Origin: Chitinophaga agrisoli
GTDB lineage: Bacteria > Bacteroidota > Bacteroidia > Chitinophagales > Chitinophagaceae
Length of the DNA stretch: 64,000 bases
Assembly: GCF_008386695.1 (NCBI RefSeq)
Contig: NZ_VUOC01000004.1
Location: forward strand, 2,668,327 to 2,732,326
Direction: 5' to 3'
This document shows, piece after piece, positions 42,796 through 51,812 of the stretch; position 1 is the first letter of the stretch, and every line of letters begins with the position of its first letter. Made by a program: the position numbers and the translations under genes. The notes under the pieces are model-generated. The model saw nothing but the letters and a program-made list of their open reading frames with translations. It made no database searches and was not told the DNA's origin.

Positions 42796-45700
42796 ATGCA
42801 GGCATCATTTAAGACAACCTGTTGCTATTGCGGAGTAGGCTGCGGCATAGTGGTGCAACAGGACAGGCAGGGCAGGTTACAGGTAAGCGGCGATAAGGAT
42901 CACCCGGTGAACCGGGGCATGTTATGCTCCAAGGGAATGAACCTGCACTATACGGTAATGGATACCAGCGATCGCCTCCTATACCCGGAAATGCGCTACA
43001 ACCGCCAGATGGCCAGGCAGCGGGTTAGCTGGGACCAGGCGCTGGACCGCACCGCCGCCGTGTTCCGTACGCTTATTGCGCAATATGGCCCGGATGCGGT
43101 TGCCATCTATGCCTCCGGCCAATGCCTTACAGAAGAGTATTATGTGCTGAACAAACTGATGAAAGGTTTTATTGGCAGCAATAATATAGATACCAATTCC
43201 CGCCTGTGCATGAGCAGTGCGGTAGCCGCCTATAAAATGGCGCTGGGAGAAGATGCCGTACCGGGTTGTTATGATGATATAGAACTGGCAGACTGTATTT
43301 TTGTAGCAGGCGCTAACCCCGCCTGGTGCCATCCTATCTTATGGCGGCGGGTAGAAGCCGCCAGGGCCGCCAACCCCGCGCTAAAGATCATCGTCAGCGA
43401 TCCCCGCGCTACCCAAACCTGCTCCATAGCCAATGTACACCTGCAGCTAAACCCGGGCACAGACATTGTTTTACATCATGCCCTGGGCCGCTGGCTCATA
43501 GAAAATAATTACACCGACAATCGTTTTATACAACAACATACAGAAGGTTTTGCCACTTACCGGGAGGCCGTAATGCAACGCAGTATAGCAGAAGCAGCCG
43601 CCATCTGCGGCATAACAGAAGCCGCTATCTGCGAGGCAGCCGCTTATATGTCGCAGGCCAAAGGTTTCATATCCATGTGGACCATGGGCCTTAACCAAAG
43701 CGCCGTAGGCGTGCGCAAGAACCTGAGCCTGATCAACCTGCACCTGATCACCGGCCATATAGGGCGGCCGGGCAGCGGACCTTTTTCCTTAACCGGGCAG
43801 CCCAACGCAATGGGTGGCCGCGAAGTAGGCGGCCTGGCCAACCTGCTGCCGGCCCACCGGGTATTGGATAACCCGCAACACCGCGCAGAAGTGCAGGCCT
43901 TCTGGGGTGGCGCCACCATCTCACCCAAACCGGGATTTACCGCCACAGAAATGGTGGAAGCCCTGGAAGACGGCCGCCTCAAAGCTATCTGGATCACCGG
44001 CACCAACCCGCTGGTAAGCCTGCCGGATGTACGCCGCGCAGAAGCGGCCTTACAGAAAGCACGCTTTGTAGTAGTACAGGAAATATCCAATAAACCGGAA
44101 ACCCTCCGTTATGCGGATGTGGTATTCCCCGCCGCGGCCTGGGCGGAAAAAGAAGGCACCATGACCAACGCGGAACGCCGTATCAGCTACCTGCATAAGA
44201 TCACCAACGCACCCGGCGAAGCGCTGCCGGATGCAGAGATCACTTGCCGCTTTGCGCAAAAAATGGGCTATCATGGCTTCAATTATCAGTCCGCCGCAGA
44301 GATCTATGCGGAGCATTGCCGCCTTACCGCAGGTACCCATATAGATATCAGCGGCCTGGATTATGCCACCCTGCAGGCCCAACGCAGCGTACAATGGCCT
44401 TATCCAAAAGATACAGCACATACCGGCACTGCCCGGCTTTTCACAGATCATCAATTCTATACGCCTTCCTCCAGAGCTATCATACACTCTTTTGACGATG
44501 GTAATACCTCTGCGCCCATTTCGCCCACCCACCCGCTGATCCTCACCACCGGCCGTATCCGCGACCAGTGGCATACCATGAGCAAGACCGGCAAGGTGAA
44601 TAAACTGAAACAGCATATTGCCAACGCCTTCCTGGAAATACACCCGGATGATGCGCGCCAGCGGCATATAGCGCAGGATGATATAGTAGAGATCTTCAAC
44701 GCCCAGGGCAGCGTACGCGTGAAAGCTAAACTTAGCGCCAGTATTAAAAAAGGCGTAGTCTTCCTGCCTATGCACTGGGGTAAGATCCTGCAGAACGATC
44801 TGCACCGCGCCAATAATATTACGCATGCCCTTATTGATCCTATCTCCAAACAGCCAGACCTGAAGTTTGCCGCCGTACAGGTGCAGCGCTATAAAAAGCC
44901 TTTCCAGCGCATTGTAGTGATAGGCGCCGGAGCAGGCGCCTGCGGTTTTGTAAAGGAACACCGCGTTTTAAATAACACAGATGAGATAACCGTATTCAGC
45001 AAAGAGGCCCTGCCTTTTTACAACCGCGTAATGCTGCCGGATTATATCAGCGGTACACAATCCTGGCAGCAGCTGGTAAAAATGTCGCAGGAGGAAGCCG
45101 CAGACGCCAACATTACCCTGCACCAGGGCATAAGCATCACCCATATAGACCGGGAAAAAAGAACAGTGACCGATAGCCTGGGCAGGCAGCATCCTTACGA
45201 TGTATTGATCATGGCCACGGGCAGCCGGGCCGCTACATTAAAGGATATGCCGCCCATGAAAGGCATTTTTACCATGCGCAACCGGCAGGATGCAGACGCC
45301 TTTATGCAGCACATAGACCCGCAGCAAGGCAAGGTAATGATCGTGGGCGGGGGCCTGCTGGGCATAGAGCTGGCGGCCTCGCTTCGCGAAATGGGTATAG
45401 AAGTAGGCGTCATACACCGTACCTCTCGCCTCATGGACCGGCAGCTGGACGCCCTGGGCTGCCAGCTGCTCTTTGAAGAGCTCACAGACCGTAACATAGA
45501 GATCTGTTATAACGATGAAATAGCCCGTTTTACCGGCAAGGAAAAACTGGAAGGCATACAGCTTAAAAGCGGCCGCCAGATTGCCTGCCAGGCCGTGGTA
45601 ATAGCTATAGGCACCGCGCCCAACACCCAACTGGCAGAAGCCATACACCTGGATTGCAAACGCGGCGTAGTGGTGAATGAATACCTGCAAACCAGCGACC

Positions 45701-46335
45701 CGCACATCTTTGCCATAGGAGAGATAGCGGAGTTCAACGGCACCCTGTACGGCATTACCGCCGCCGCAGAGCAGCAGGCCGCCATCGTATCCCGCTACCT
45801 TTGCGGCGATATCAGCAGCTACTACCAGGGGTCTGTATTCATGAACATATTAAAGATGCATGGCACAGACATTTGCTCCCTGGGCATGGTACATACGCCG
45901 GATGACCCGGCCTATGAAGAGGTAGTATTCATTGACAAAGCCAAACGTTATTATAAAAAATGCATCATCCATAACGACCGGTTGATGGGCGCTATCCTTA
46001 TTGGTGACAAATCAGAATTTGCGGAGTTCCGGGAACTGATGCAAAACAATATGGAGCTGAGCGAGAAAAGGCTGGAGCTACTACGTTCCGGCAAAAAAGC
46101 CGCGCCCGTGGTAGGGCCGCTGGTATGCTCCTGCGGCAATGTGGGTGAAGGCAATATTATCCAACACATAAAAGAAGGCCATACCACGCTGGAAGGGCTT
46201 TGCAAAGCGGCAGGCGCAGGCCTGGGCTGCGGCAGCTGCCGGCCAGAGGTAAAAGCCATACTTGATAAGGCGCTGAAAGCAACGGCCGTTACCAAGCTCA
46301 TTCAACCGCAGCCGTTGCAGGAAACGATCGCATAA
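42796..46335 (+). CDS. Single-chain NAD(P)H nitrate reductase (molybdopterin domain fused to FAD/NAD and BFD domains)
   Basis: A 1179-residue assimilatory nitrate reductase. Residues about 1-690 are the molybdopterin part: 4Fe-4S cysteines in CCYCGVGCG and MLCSKGM at the N-terminus, then LCMSSAVAAYK, GANPAWCHPILWRR, and the dinucleotide-binding end HPLILTTGRIRDQWHTMSKTG (from about 578). About 700-1075 is a pyridine nucleotide-disulfide oxidoreductase half (VVIGAGAGACGFV, VMIVGGGLLGIELAASL). About 1108-1165 is a BFD [2Fe-2S] domain (LVCSCGNVGEG ... CGSCRPEV). So the NasC-like and NasB-like proteins of other bacteria are joined in one chain able to pass electrons from NAD(P)H to molybdenum. 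The gene is downstream of narK by 28 bases. No frameshift is seen. Confidence 0.95.
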   Translation: MQASFKTTCCYCGVGCGIVVQQDRQGRLQVSGDKDHPVNRGMLCSKGMNLHYTVMDTSDRLLYPEMRYNRQMARQRVSWDQALDRTAAVFRTLIAQYGPDAVAIYASGQCLTEEYYVLNKLMKGFIGSNNIDTNSRLCMSSAVAAYKMALGEDAVPGCYDDIELADCIFVAGANPAWCHPILWRRVEAARAANPALKIIVSDPRATQTCSIANVHLQLNPGTDIVLHHALGRWLIENNYTDNRFIQQHTEGFATYREAVMQRSIAEAAAICGITEAAICEAAAYMSQAKGFISMWTMGLNQSAVGVRKNLSLINLHLITGHIGRPGSGPFSLTGQPNAMGGREVGGLANLLPAHRVLDNPQHRAEVQAFWGGATISPKPGFTATEMVEALEDGRLKAIWITGTNPLVSLPDVRRAEAALQKARFVVVQEISNKPETLRYADVVFPAAAWAEKEGTMTNAERRISYLHKITNAPGEALPDAEITCRFAQKMGYHGFNYQSAAEIYAEHCRLTAGTHIDISGLDYATLQAQRSVQWPYPKDTAHTGTARLFTDHQFYTPSSRAIIHSFDDGNTSAPISPTHPLILTTGRIRDQWHTMSKTGKVNKLKQHIANAFLEIHPDDARQRHIAQDDIVEIFNAQGSVRVKAKLSASIKKGVVFLPMHWGKILQNDLHRANNITHALIDPISKQPDLKFAAVQVQRYKKPFQRIVVIGAGAGACGFVKEHRVLNNTDEITVFSKEALPFYNRVMLPDYISGTQSWQQLVKMSQEEAADANITLHQGISITHIDREKRTVTDSLGRQHPYDVLIMATGSRAATLKDMPPMKGIFTMRNRQDADAFMQHIDPQQGKVMIVGGGLLGIELAASLREMGIEVGVIHRTSRLMDRQLDALGCQLLFEELTDRNIEICYNDEIARFTGKEKLEGIQLKSGRQIACQAVVIAIGTAPNTQLAEAIHLDCKRGVVVNEYLQTSDPHIFAIGEIAEFNGTLYGITAAAEQQAAIVSRYLCGDISSYYQGSVFMNILKMHGTDICSLGMVHTPDDPAYEEVVFIDKAKRYYKKCIIHNDRLMGAILIGDKSEFAEFRELMQNNMELSEKRLELLRSGKKAAPVVGPLVCSCGNVGEGNIIQHIKEGHTTLEGLCKAAGAGLGCGSCRPEVKAILDKALKATAVTKLIQPQPLQETIA

Positions 46336-46345
46336 CTATAAAACT

Positions 46346-47806
46346 ATGGGCAGGAAAATACATACGGTCAGCATCAACTTTACCGGCGGCATCATCTCCC
46401 CCGGTTACCTGCAGGAACTGCTCCGCATAGCCGCAGCAGCCGGCGTTAGCGCCGTACGCTTTGGGCTGCGCCAGCAACTGCTGATAGATGTGCCGGTGCA
46501 ATATTTTAAACAGTTCAGCACAGATTGCAGGCAGCAGAAGATCAACTTCTATGAACCGGAGGTTTGCCCTAACATTACCAGCTCCTACCCCGCCGCCGGC
46601 ATCTTTATTACAGACAGCTGGTTAAGCGAGGGCGTGTATAAAGATGTGTTTGACCTATTTGATTATACCCCCGCACTAAAAGTCAATATCTGCGATAGCC
46701 AGCAAACCTTTGTGCCCTTTTTTACCGGGCATATTAACTGGATCACCTCTGAACATGCGCATTACTGGCGCCTGTTTGTGCGCTTTCCTGGTACAGACAA
46801 ATTGTTGGCCTGGCCGGACCTGGTATATACCAACGATATTGGCCGGGTAAGCCAAACCATAGAGACATTACTGCAAAAAGGATACGCCGGTCCGGATAAC
46901 CTGCATGCTCAAACTGCCGCCCGCATTAGTTATATGGGCCGCCCTATCTCACATGAGCTGGAATTGCCTTCTTTCCATCTTCCCTATTACGAAGGCTTTA
47001 ACCGTTATAACAACGGCTACTGGTTGGGCATTTACCGCCGTGATGAATTTTATCCGCTGGAATTCCTGCAGGATGTATGCGCCATTTGCCTGGAAACCAG
47101 AACAGGCCAGCTCTACGCCACGCCCTGGAAAACCATCATCATAAAAAGTATCGACCCTGCGCACCGCTCATTGTGGGATTATACGCTGGGCAAATTCCGT
47201 ATTAATGTACGCCATGCCGCCAATGAGCTGAACTGGCAGGTAGAAGAAAACTCTGAAGATGGGCTGGTATTGAAACGCCATATTATCCGGCATTTCGACA
47301 TTGCAGATGTACGCACTTACGGGCTTTGTTTTAATGTGCGGCTGGAACATACCACGGGACAGTTCGGCTCCGTGGTCATCCGCAAACAGGAGAATAAACA
47401 CGGCAGCAAGCTTAAATACATGCAGCGGTATGATATACTATACACCCAGGGCTTTAACCCTAACTCAGCTACCCTGCTGCTTTTCAGGGAACAGGTAGCC
47501 AAGGAGCATCTGGGGCCTTACTTAGTATCGCTGTGCAAAGAGTTTTACGAAAAAGCCAGCGAAACAAACACCCTGCAGGATTTTGTTAGCAGCCGCCAGG
47601 CGCTGATACCGGTAAAACCGCCGGAGCGTACGGTGCACCAATGCCGCCAATGCCTGAGTGTGTATGATGAAACGCTGGGAGAAACCGCACAAGGGATAAC
47701 GCCAGGTACCAGCTTTAACGCATTACCTGCCAGCTTTGGCTGCCCGCTGTGTGGCGCCGCTGCGGCGGAGTTTGAAGAGGTGAGTGAAAGCGCGCTGGGG
47801 GTGTAA
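46346..47806 (+). CDS. Sulfite/nitrite-reductase-like half domain fused to C-terminal rubredoxin
   Basis: A 486-residue cytoplasmic protein at the end of the nitrate cluster, 10 bases after the nitrate reductase gene. The N-terminal part has the ferredoxin-like half domain of siroheme reductases (FTGGIISPGYLQELLRIAAAAGVSAVRFGLRQQLLIDV), but the siroheme/4Fe-4S cysteines of NirB (CVGSxxC and SGCxxxC) are not present. The middle part (about 80-420) is not recognised. The C-terminus is a rubredoxin: C-x2-C in HQCRQCLSVYDE (about 430) and CPLCG in FGCPLCGA (about 465). The combination suggests an electron carrier or assembly partner for NirB or the nitrate reductase. The function is not known to me; the fusion is the most unusual protein in the cluster. 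Confidence 0.88.
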   Translation: MGRKIHTVSINFTGGIISPGYLQELLRIAAAAGVSAVRFGLRQQLLIDVPVQYFKQFSTDCRQQKINFYEPEVCPNITSSYPAAGIFITDSWLSEGVYKDVFDLFDYTPALKVNICDSQQTFVPFFTGHINWITSEHAHYWRLFVRFPGTDKLLAWPDLVYTNDIGRVSQTIETLLQKGYAGPDNLHAQTAARISYMGRPISHELELPSFHLPYYEGFNRYNNGYWLGIYRRDEFYPLEFLQDVCAICLETRTGQLYATPWKTIIIKSIDPAHRSLWDYTLGKFRINVRHAANELNWQVEENSEDGLVLKRHIIRHFDIADVRTYGLCFNVRLEHTTGQFGSVVIRKQENKHGSKLKYMQRYDILYTQGFNPNSATLLLFREQVAKEHLGPYLVSLCKEFYEKASETNTLQDFVSSRQALIPVKPPERTVHQCRQCLSVYDETLGETAQGITPGTSFNALPASFGCPLCGAAAAEFEEVSESALGV

Positions 47807-47825
47807 TGACTTCCACAAAGTCATT
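47805..47825. terminator. Short hairpin between the converging nitrate and McrC genes
   Basis: An 8-bp stem AATGACTT / AAGTCATT with a five-base loop spans both stop codons of the converging genes. It has no strong T-run, so termination here is uncertain. Confidence 0.3.
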
Positions 47826-49098
47826 AGTTAAATAATTTAGATAGATAATTATACAGCTTTTTTCCTAGTTCTCTGTCCAAACATTTACCATCATTATCTA
47901 AAACGGATATCTTCAGTATACCACAGTTATGCATTGCAGTCCTGGTTTCTATTTTGCCAAAAGAACCCATGTAAGCGGTCAACTCGGGCACATACAAAAG
48001 TGTTGGATATACTAAAAAAGCACTGTTGCTTTTCCAATAGTCGTTATATACATACATCTGTTTAAGATCTCCATCTGCAGGTATATTATGGAAAAGTACT
48101 TTCCATTTGGTATCCAATATAAGCGCCTTATTATTTGAGTTATTTGTAATCACAATATCCGGCCGGATTCTTTTCACAAACACATCATCATCTGACAGCC
48201 AGAAATGCCGTGATTCCTGGCCGGCAACCCAAAAGTCTTTTGTCTGCTGCTTCCGCAGTTGACGATATATATACTCCTCCCAAAGCTCATTCATATCAAA
48301 CAAGATAGCTAACACATGATGATGGCCATTACTGATATCCGGTCGCATATTGAGTAGCAACATAATGGCAATCTCTACAGCTTGTTTATATCTAGCCGTT
48401 TTACGTCCAAACAGAAGCTTACTGAATGTATCATGGGTCACACGCACATCCTGTAAATCGGGGAACGATAGTAGCAGATTGTAAACCCGGTCATTTAACA
48501 GCGGGTGTTGACTAATACCGGGTATTATACGTATTGCTTTTAACAGTATCTGATTAAAAATATTTTCCAGATCAAATACCTGGTATTGCGTAAAGCTTCG
48601 CTCCTGGTGAATGGAATTTTTCCGTATCTGTTGCGAAAAAAGCAGCTTTCCTTTGAGGCTGCTGCTGTTACCCTGTATCGTTCTGTATTTTTTCACCAAC
48701 CCTTCGCGCAAAAGGACTTCACATTCCTGAATAAATATTTCCAGATATGCTTCAAGTATACTATTAGACTTTAATTTTAATGCTGCATTTTCGTTGCTAT
48801 GTACGCGCATCCAATTACATTCCTGTAACATATCAATTAATACCCGCTGCCATATTTCCTTATTTGTTTCGTCTCCTTCCCGTCCAACCTTAGGCAGAAT
48901 TTCTATACTGATGTTCCCCACCTGTATTACTCCCACATAGTGACTGAACTTTACGCCTTTAGGCGTGAGCGTAAAAAAACGGCCGCCATACTTATGGTTG
49001 TACCATCCCAGTTTTTCCCAATGAGACCGTGTAAACCCCTGCTCATTGATATTTAGCTGCTGGTGTTCAAATACCTGTATACACTGGTTCTTAATCAT
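47824..49098 (-). CDS. mcrC: McrC-type restriction endonuclease subunit
   Basis: A 424-residue McrC-family nuclease that works with the McrB GTPase. The N-terminal half holds the McrC specific domain (FTLTPKGVKFSHYVGVIQVGNISIEILPKVG), and the C-terminal half has the PD-(D/E)XK nuclease core: the acidic IRPDIVI followed by ALILDTKWKVLF, where D and the D-x-K pair form the metal site. The gene lies eight bases downstream of the mcrB start-to-stop unit on the same strand (mcrB stop at 49107). Together they cut DNA with modified cytosine, or modified adenine in some members. The target modification is not readable from McrC. Confidence 0.92.
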   Translation of the reverse strand: MIKNQCIQVFEHQQLNINEQGFTRSHWEKLGWYNHKYGGRFFTLTPKGVKFSHYVGVIQVGNISIEILPKVGREGDETNKEIWQRVLIDMLQECNWMRVHSNENAALKLKSNSILEAYLEIFIQECEVLLREGLVKKYRTIQGNSSSLKGKLLFSQQIRKNSIHQERSFTQYQVFDLENIFNQILLKAIRIIPGISQHPLLNDRVYNLLLSFPDLQDVRVTHDTFSKLLFGRKTARYKQAVEIAIMLLLNMRPDISNGHHHVLAILFDMNELWEEYIYRQLRKQQTKDFWVAGQESRHFWLSDDDVFVKRIRPDIVITNNSNNKALILDTKWKVLFHNIPADGDLKQMYVYNDYWKSNSAFLVYPTLLYVPELTAYMGSFGKIETRTAMHNCGILKISVLDNDGKCLDRELGKKLYNYLSKLFN

Positions 49099-49106
49099 AC
49101 GTTCAT

Positions 49107-51737
49107 CTAGTAGGCGTATAAAGAAAGAAAATCTCCTGCAGTAAGGTCATCAGCCCGTTTTAACTCGTATTGCCAGGATTGTTCGTATTCACTAGCTAAT
49201 GACTCCGCACCCGTAAACTTTGCAAAAATGGAATCAGAAACTGGTTGTACGCTCCTAAAAAAGCCATTTCCCAGTACTAATCCCAATTTCTCATAATCAT
49301 TATAGAAATATTCCTGCAAAAGTGGCAGTATTTTATTACCAAATGCTCTTTTAAGATTTTGCAAATTATTAACTTCATACAACCACGCATGCCCTATTGT
49401 ATGATCATTATCCTTTAATACTCTTAGCCGTTTGTTGATGGCGGACAACATCAGCCCCAGATCTATCCCCTCAACGGTAGTAAGTAATGATTCATCCGGC
49501 ATTTGCGGTATAAAGGAAAAACGTCTTCTTAATGCAGTATCCAGCGCTTCCACACTTCTATCGGCCGTATTCATCGTTCCTAATACAAACAAATTAGGTG
49601 GTACGCCAAATTGCTCTCCGGAATAAGGCAATGTTGCGGTGATTGCTGTTTTCTCGCCAAGCCTTTTGTCTTCTTCGAGTAATGTGATTAACTCTCCGAA
49701 TATCTGCGCAACATTTCCTCTATTTATTTCATCAATAATAATTACATATGCTTGTTGATCGCCCTCCGGAAATGGTCCCGGTTCCATCCATTTTATCAGC
49801 TGCTTTTTATCGTCGTAATCATACTTCTCTTCGGGAATCTCAGTAGCAGAATTGGCAATCTTTTTTATTTCGTTGAGCACAGCCCAATATGTAGAGGAAT
49901 TGTTTCCCCCTATTTCCGCGCGGAACTCATCATTAATATTTTCAATTTCTTCCAACACAGGGAAAGCCATATATAAAACATTTAACCGCTTTTTTGAAAC
50001 GGTATAGGATCGGCCTTCAGCCTTGTGCTTCACCTGTATATTACCATGATCTGTTACACCTTCCACAATTATATTACTACCATTTTTTGTTTTTAGATAC
50101 ATGGGGGACTCCTTTGATAACCGGTCCTCTATACTATCAACAAATTGATTGTAGGAATATTCAAAACTATTTAGGCTGTCTCTGGCCTCTGTATCCTGGT
50201 TAACAGCTATATTGAACGCAGCCTCGGTACAAAGTCTTTTAAAAATCCCATCAACAGTCCGATACCTTATTTGAGCTTCCCCATTTTCCGGAGGCAGGGG
50301 TTTAATTCCTTCTATAAAATCCTCGTATCCCATGCTCTGGTGAAACGTTGTAAATATGATCCGTCCCTCACGGACATAATTGTCGTATCGTGATCTTACG
50401 GACGCCATCCCCTCTTCTTTAAGAACAGCAACTTCAATTCCTTCTATAGCAGACACTGCAAAGAAAATAGTATTGTAGGTCTTGCCTGTACCTGGCGGTC
50501 CATATAAGATGGTATTTTTATTCATTTGCTTTGCATTTATTATGGGCTTTACCTCAATCTTATTATCGGTATCCACGGCAGCATCACCTGAGATCATCTG
50601 CACATTAAACTTTGGAATAAATAATTTTTCGTTTAAAAAGGAAAGATCATGTGGCCGCATTTGCCAAAAAGTGGAATTGCCACTGGGCATACTGGCATAG
50701 CGGAATGATTTGAGATCACTTATATCTGTATCAATGGGAGAAAAAATAGGTTCTATTTCCCGGTACACCCAATCCTCTCCTTCATCACCAAACATCTCTG
50801 CGGTCGCTTCATCGAACTCTTTTACTTCAGATGTAATCCGGCCGATGCAATTGATCCGGTCCCCACCATAACACAGATATACAATATCGCCAATTGCTGC
50901 TACATTAAGAAAATTATCGCCCTGCTGTTTCCTGGTATACCTATTGATCGCTATCCAATTGTTTCCCTCCAAAACGGCCGCTGGTTCATTCTTATAAAAT
51001 CTGCTTTCCTTTACCAGGATACCATGTGATATCTTGAACAGACGTTGGCCATTCAAATTAAATGATATAGGTAGTACACCTGGTTCATCTCCGCTGAATT
51101 TGTGAGCAAATGCATCTAACAACCCTAGATCAGGTATATTCAACTGGGCTTTTATTTTATTAAAAGCGGCTATACAATCCGGGTAGTTATCCGGTATCTC
51201 CATCCATGTAAGGAAAGTAGTGTGGGATCTATTGATAATAGGGAATAAAGTAGGATTAATATAGTATAACCATGGAGAGTATATCCCTTTTTTAACAAGT
51301 GGGATATTAAGCACATCAAATTCGCTGCAAAGTGTTACCGCATCTCCTATTTCCCTAATATGAAATGCCTTTTCCAGGAAAGTTTTCACACTATTTAGCT
51401 CGTCTTGACTCAGATCTCTAATAGCACTTAAGCCAGCTCCTGTAAGACCGTCTTCACCCACGGCGTAAGCACCTTCCAATAATGGCCGGTGAACCTCGGG
51501 ATCGGGTATATTCTGTATCAAATATCTGTCAAATACCTGATCAGATACCCCGATTTTAAACATCTGTATAAATCCGGTCAAATGCTTGCTTAGCAGAGGC
51601 TCATTACGTAATGTCTCGCTGATAATATCTTTGAAGATCGGGGCCATCGGCAATTGGTTCTGTCTTTGCCGGAAAAATTCATCTGTCTGAAATTGGGAAT
51701 AGAGTTCTTTCAAACGGGGCAATCTGGTATCATTCAT
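49107..51737 (-). CDS. mcrB: McrB-type AAA+ GTPase of a type IV restriction system
   Basis: An 876-residue protein. N-terminal 200 residues are helical with an unknown fold; about 240-370 is a beta-rich part reading NNWIAINRYTRKQQGDNF, IGDIVYLCYGGDRINCIGRITSEV, like an EVE/YTH-type modified-base pocket. The AAA+ part starts at about 410 with Walker A LYGPPGTGKTYN, then Walker B VIIIDEINRGNVAQ near 665 and the McrB sensor MNTADRS near 722. The McrB signature MNTADRS separates it from other AAA ATPases. Length is larger than Escherichia coli McrB because of the N-terminal domain. It recognises modified DNA and translocates it for McrC cleavage. Next to the Pnkp/Hen1 genes, with a 75-base gap. 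Confidence 0.93.
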   Translation of the reverse strand: MNDTRLPRLKELYSQFQTDEFFRQRQNQLPMAPIFKDIISETLRNEPLLSKHLTGFIQMFKIGVSDQVFDRYLIQNIPDPEVHRPLLEGAYAVGEDGLTGAGLSAIRDLSQDELNSVKTFLEKAFHIREIGDAVTLCSEFDVLNIPLVKKGIYSPWLYYINPTLFPIINRSHTTFLTWMEIPDNYPDCIAAFNKIKAQLNIPDLGLLDAFAHKFSGDEPGVLPISFNLNGQRLFKISHGILVKESRFYKNEPAAVLEGNNWIAINRYTRKQQGDNFLNVAAIGDIVYLCYGGDRINCIGRITSEVKEFDEATAEMFGDEGEDWVYREIEPIFSPIDTDISDLKSFRYASMPSGNSTFWQMRPHDLSFLNEKLFIPKFNVQMISGDAAVDTDNKIEVKPIINAKQMNKNTILYGPPGTGKTYNTIFFAVSAIEGIEVAVLKEEGMASVRSRYDNYVREGRIIFTTFHQSMGYEDFIEGIKPLPPENGEAQIRYRTVDGIFKRLCTEAAFNIAVNQDTEARDSLNSFEYSYNQFVDSIEDRLSKESPMYLKTKNGSNIIVEGVTDHGNIQVKHKAEGRSYTVSKKRLNVLYMAFPVLEEIENINDEFRAEIGGNNSSTYWAVLNEIKKIANSATEIPEEKYDYDDKKQLIKWMEPGPFPEGDQQAYVIIIDEINRGNVAQIFGELITLLEEDKRLGEKTAITATLPYSGEQFGVPPNLFVLGTMNTADRSVEALDTALRRRFSFIPQMPDESLLTTVEGIDLGLMLSAINKRLRVLKDNDHTIGHAWLYEVNNLQNLKRAFGNKILPLLQEYFYNDYEKLGLVLGNGFFRSVQPVSDSIFAKFTGAESLASEYEQSWQYELKRADDLTAGDFLSLYAY

Positions 51738-51812
51738 GATATAAGGGTATATTTTGAGTCAGGTAAATATCCTGAACTCCAACGAGATAGACAAATTTTT
51801 CCAGTAAACGCC

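Noticed and set aside
44050-44961. A 303-codon antisense frame inside the nitrate reductase gene
   Set aside because: Shadow of the molybdopterin domain, no recognisable family.
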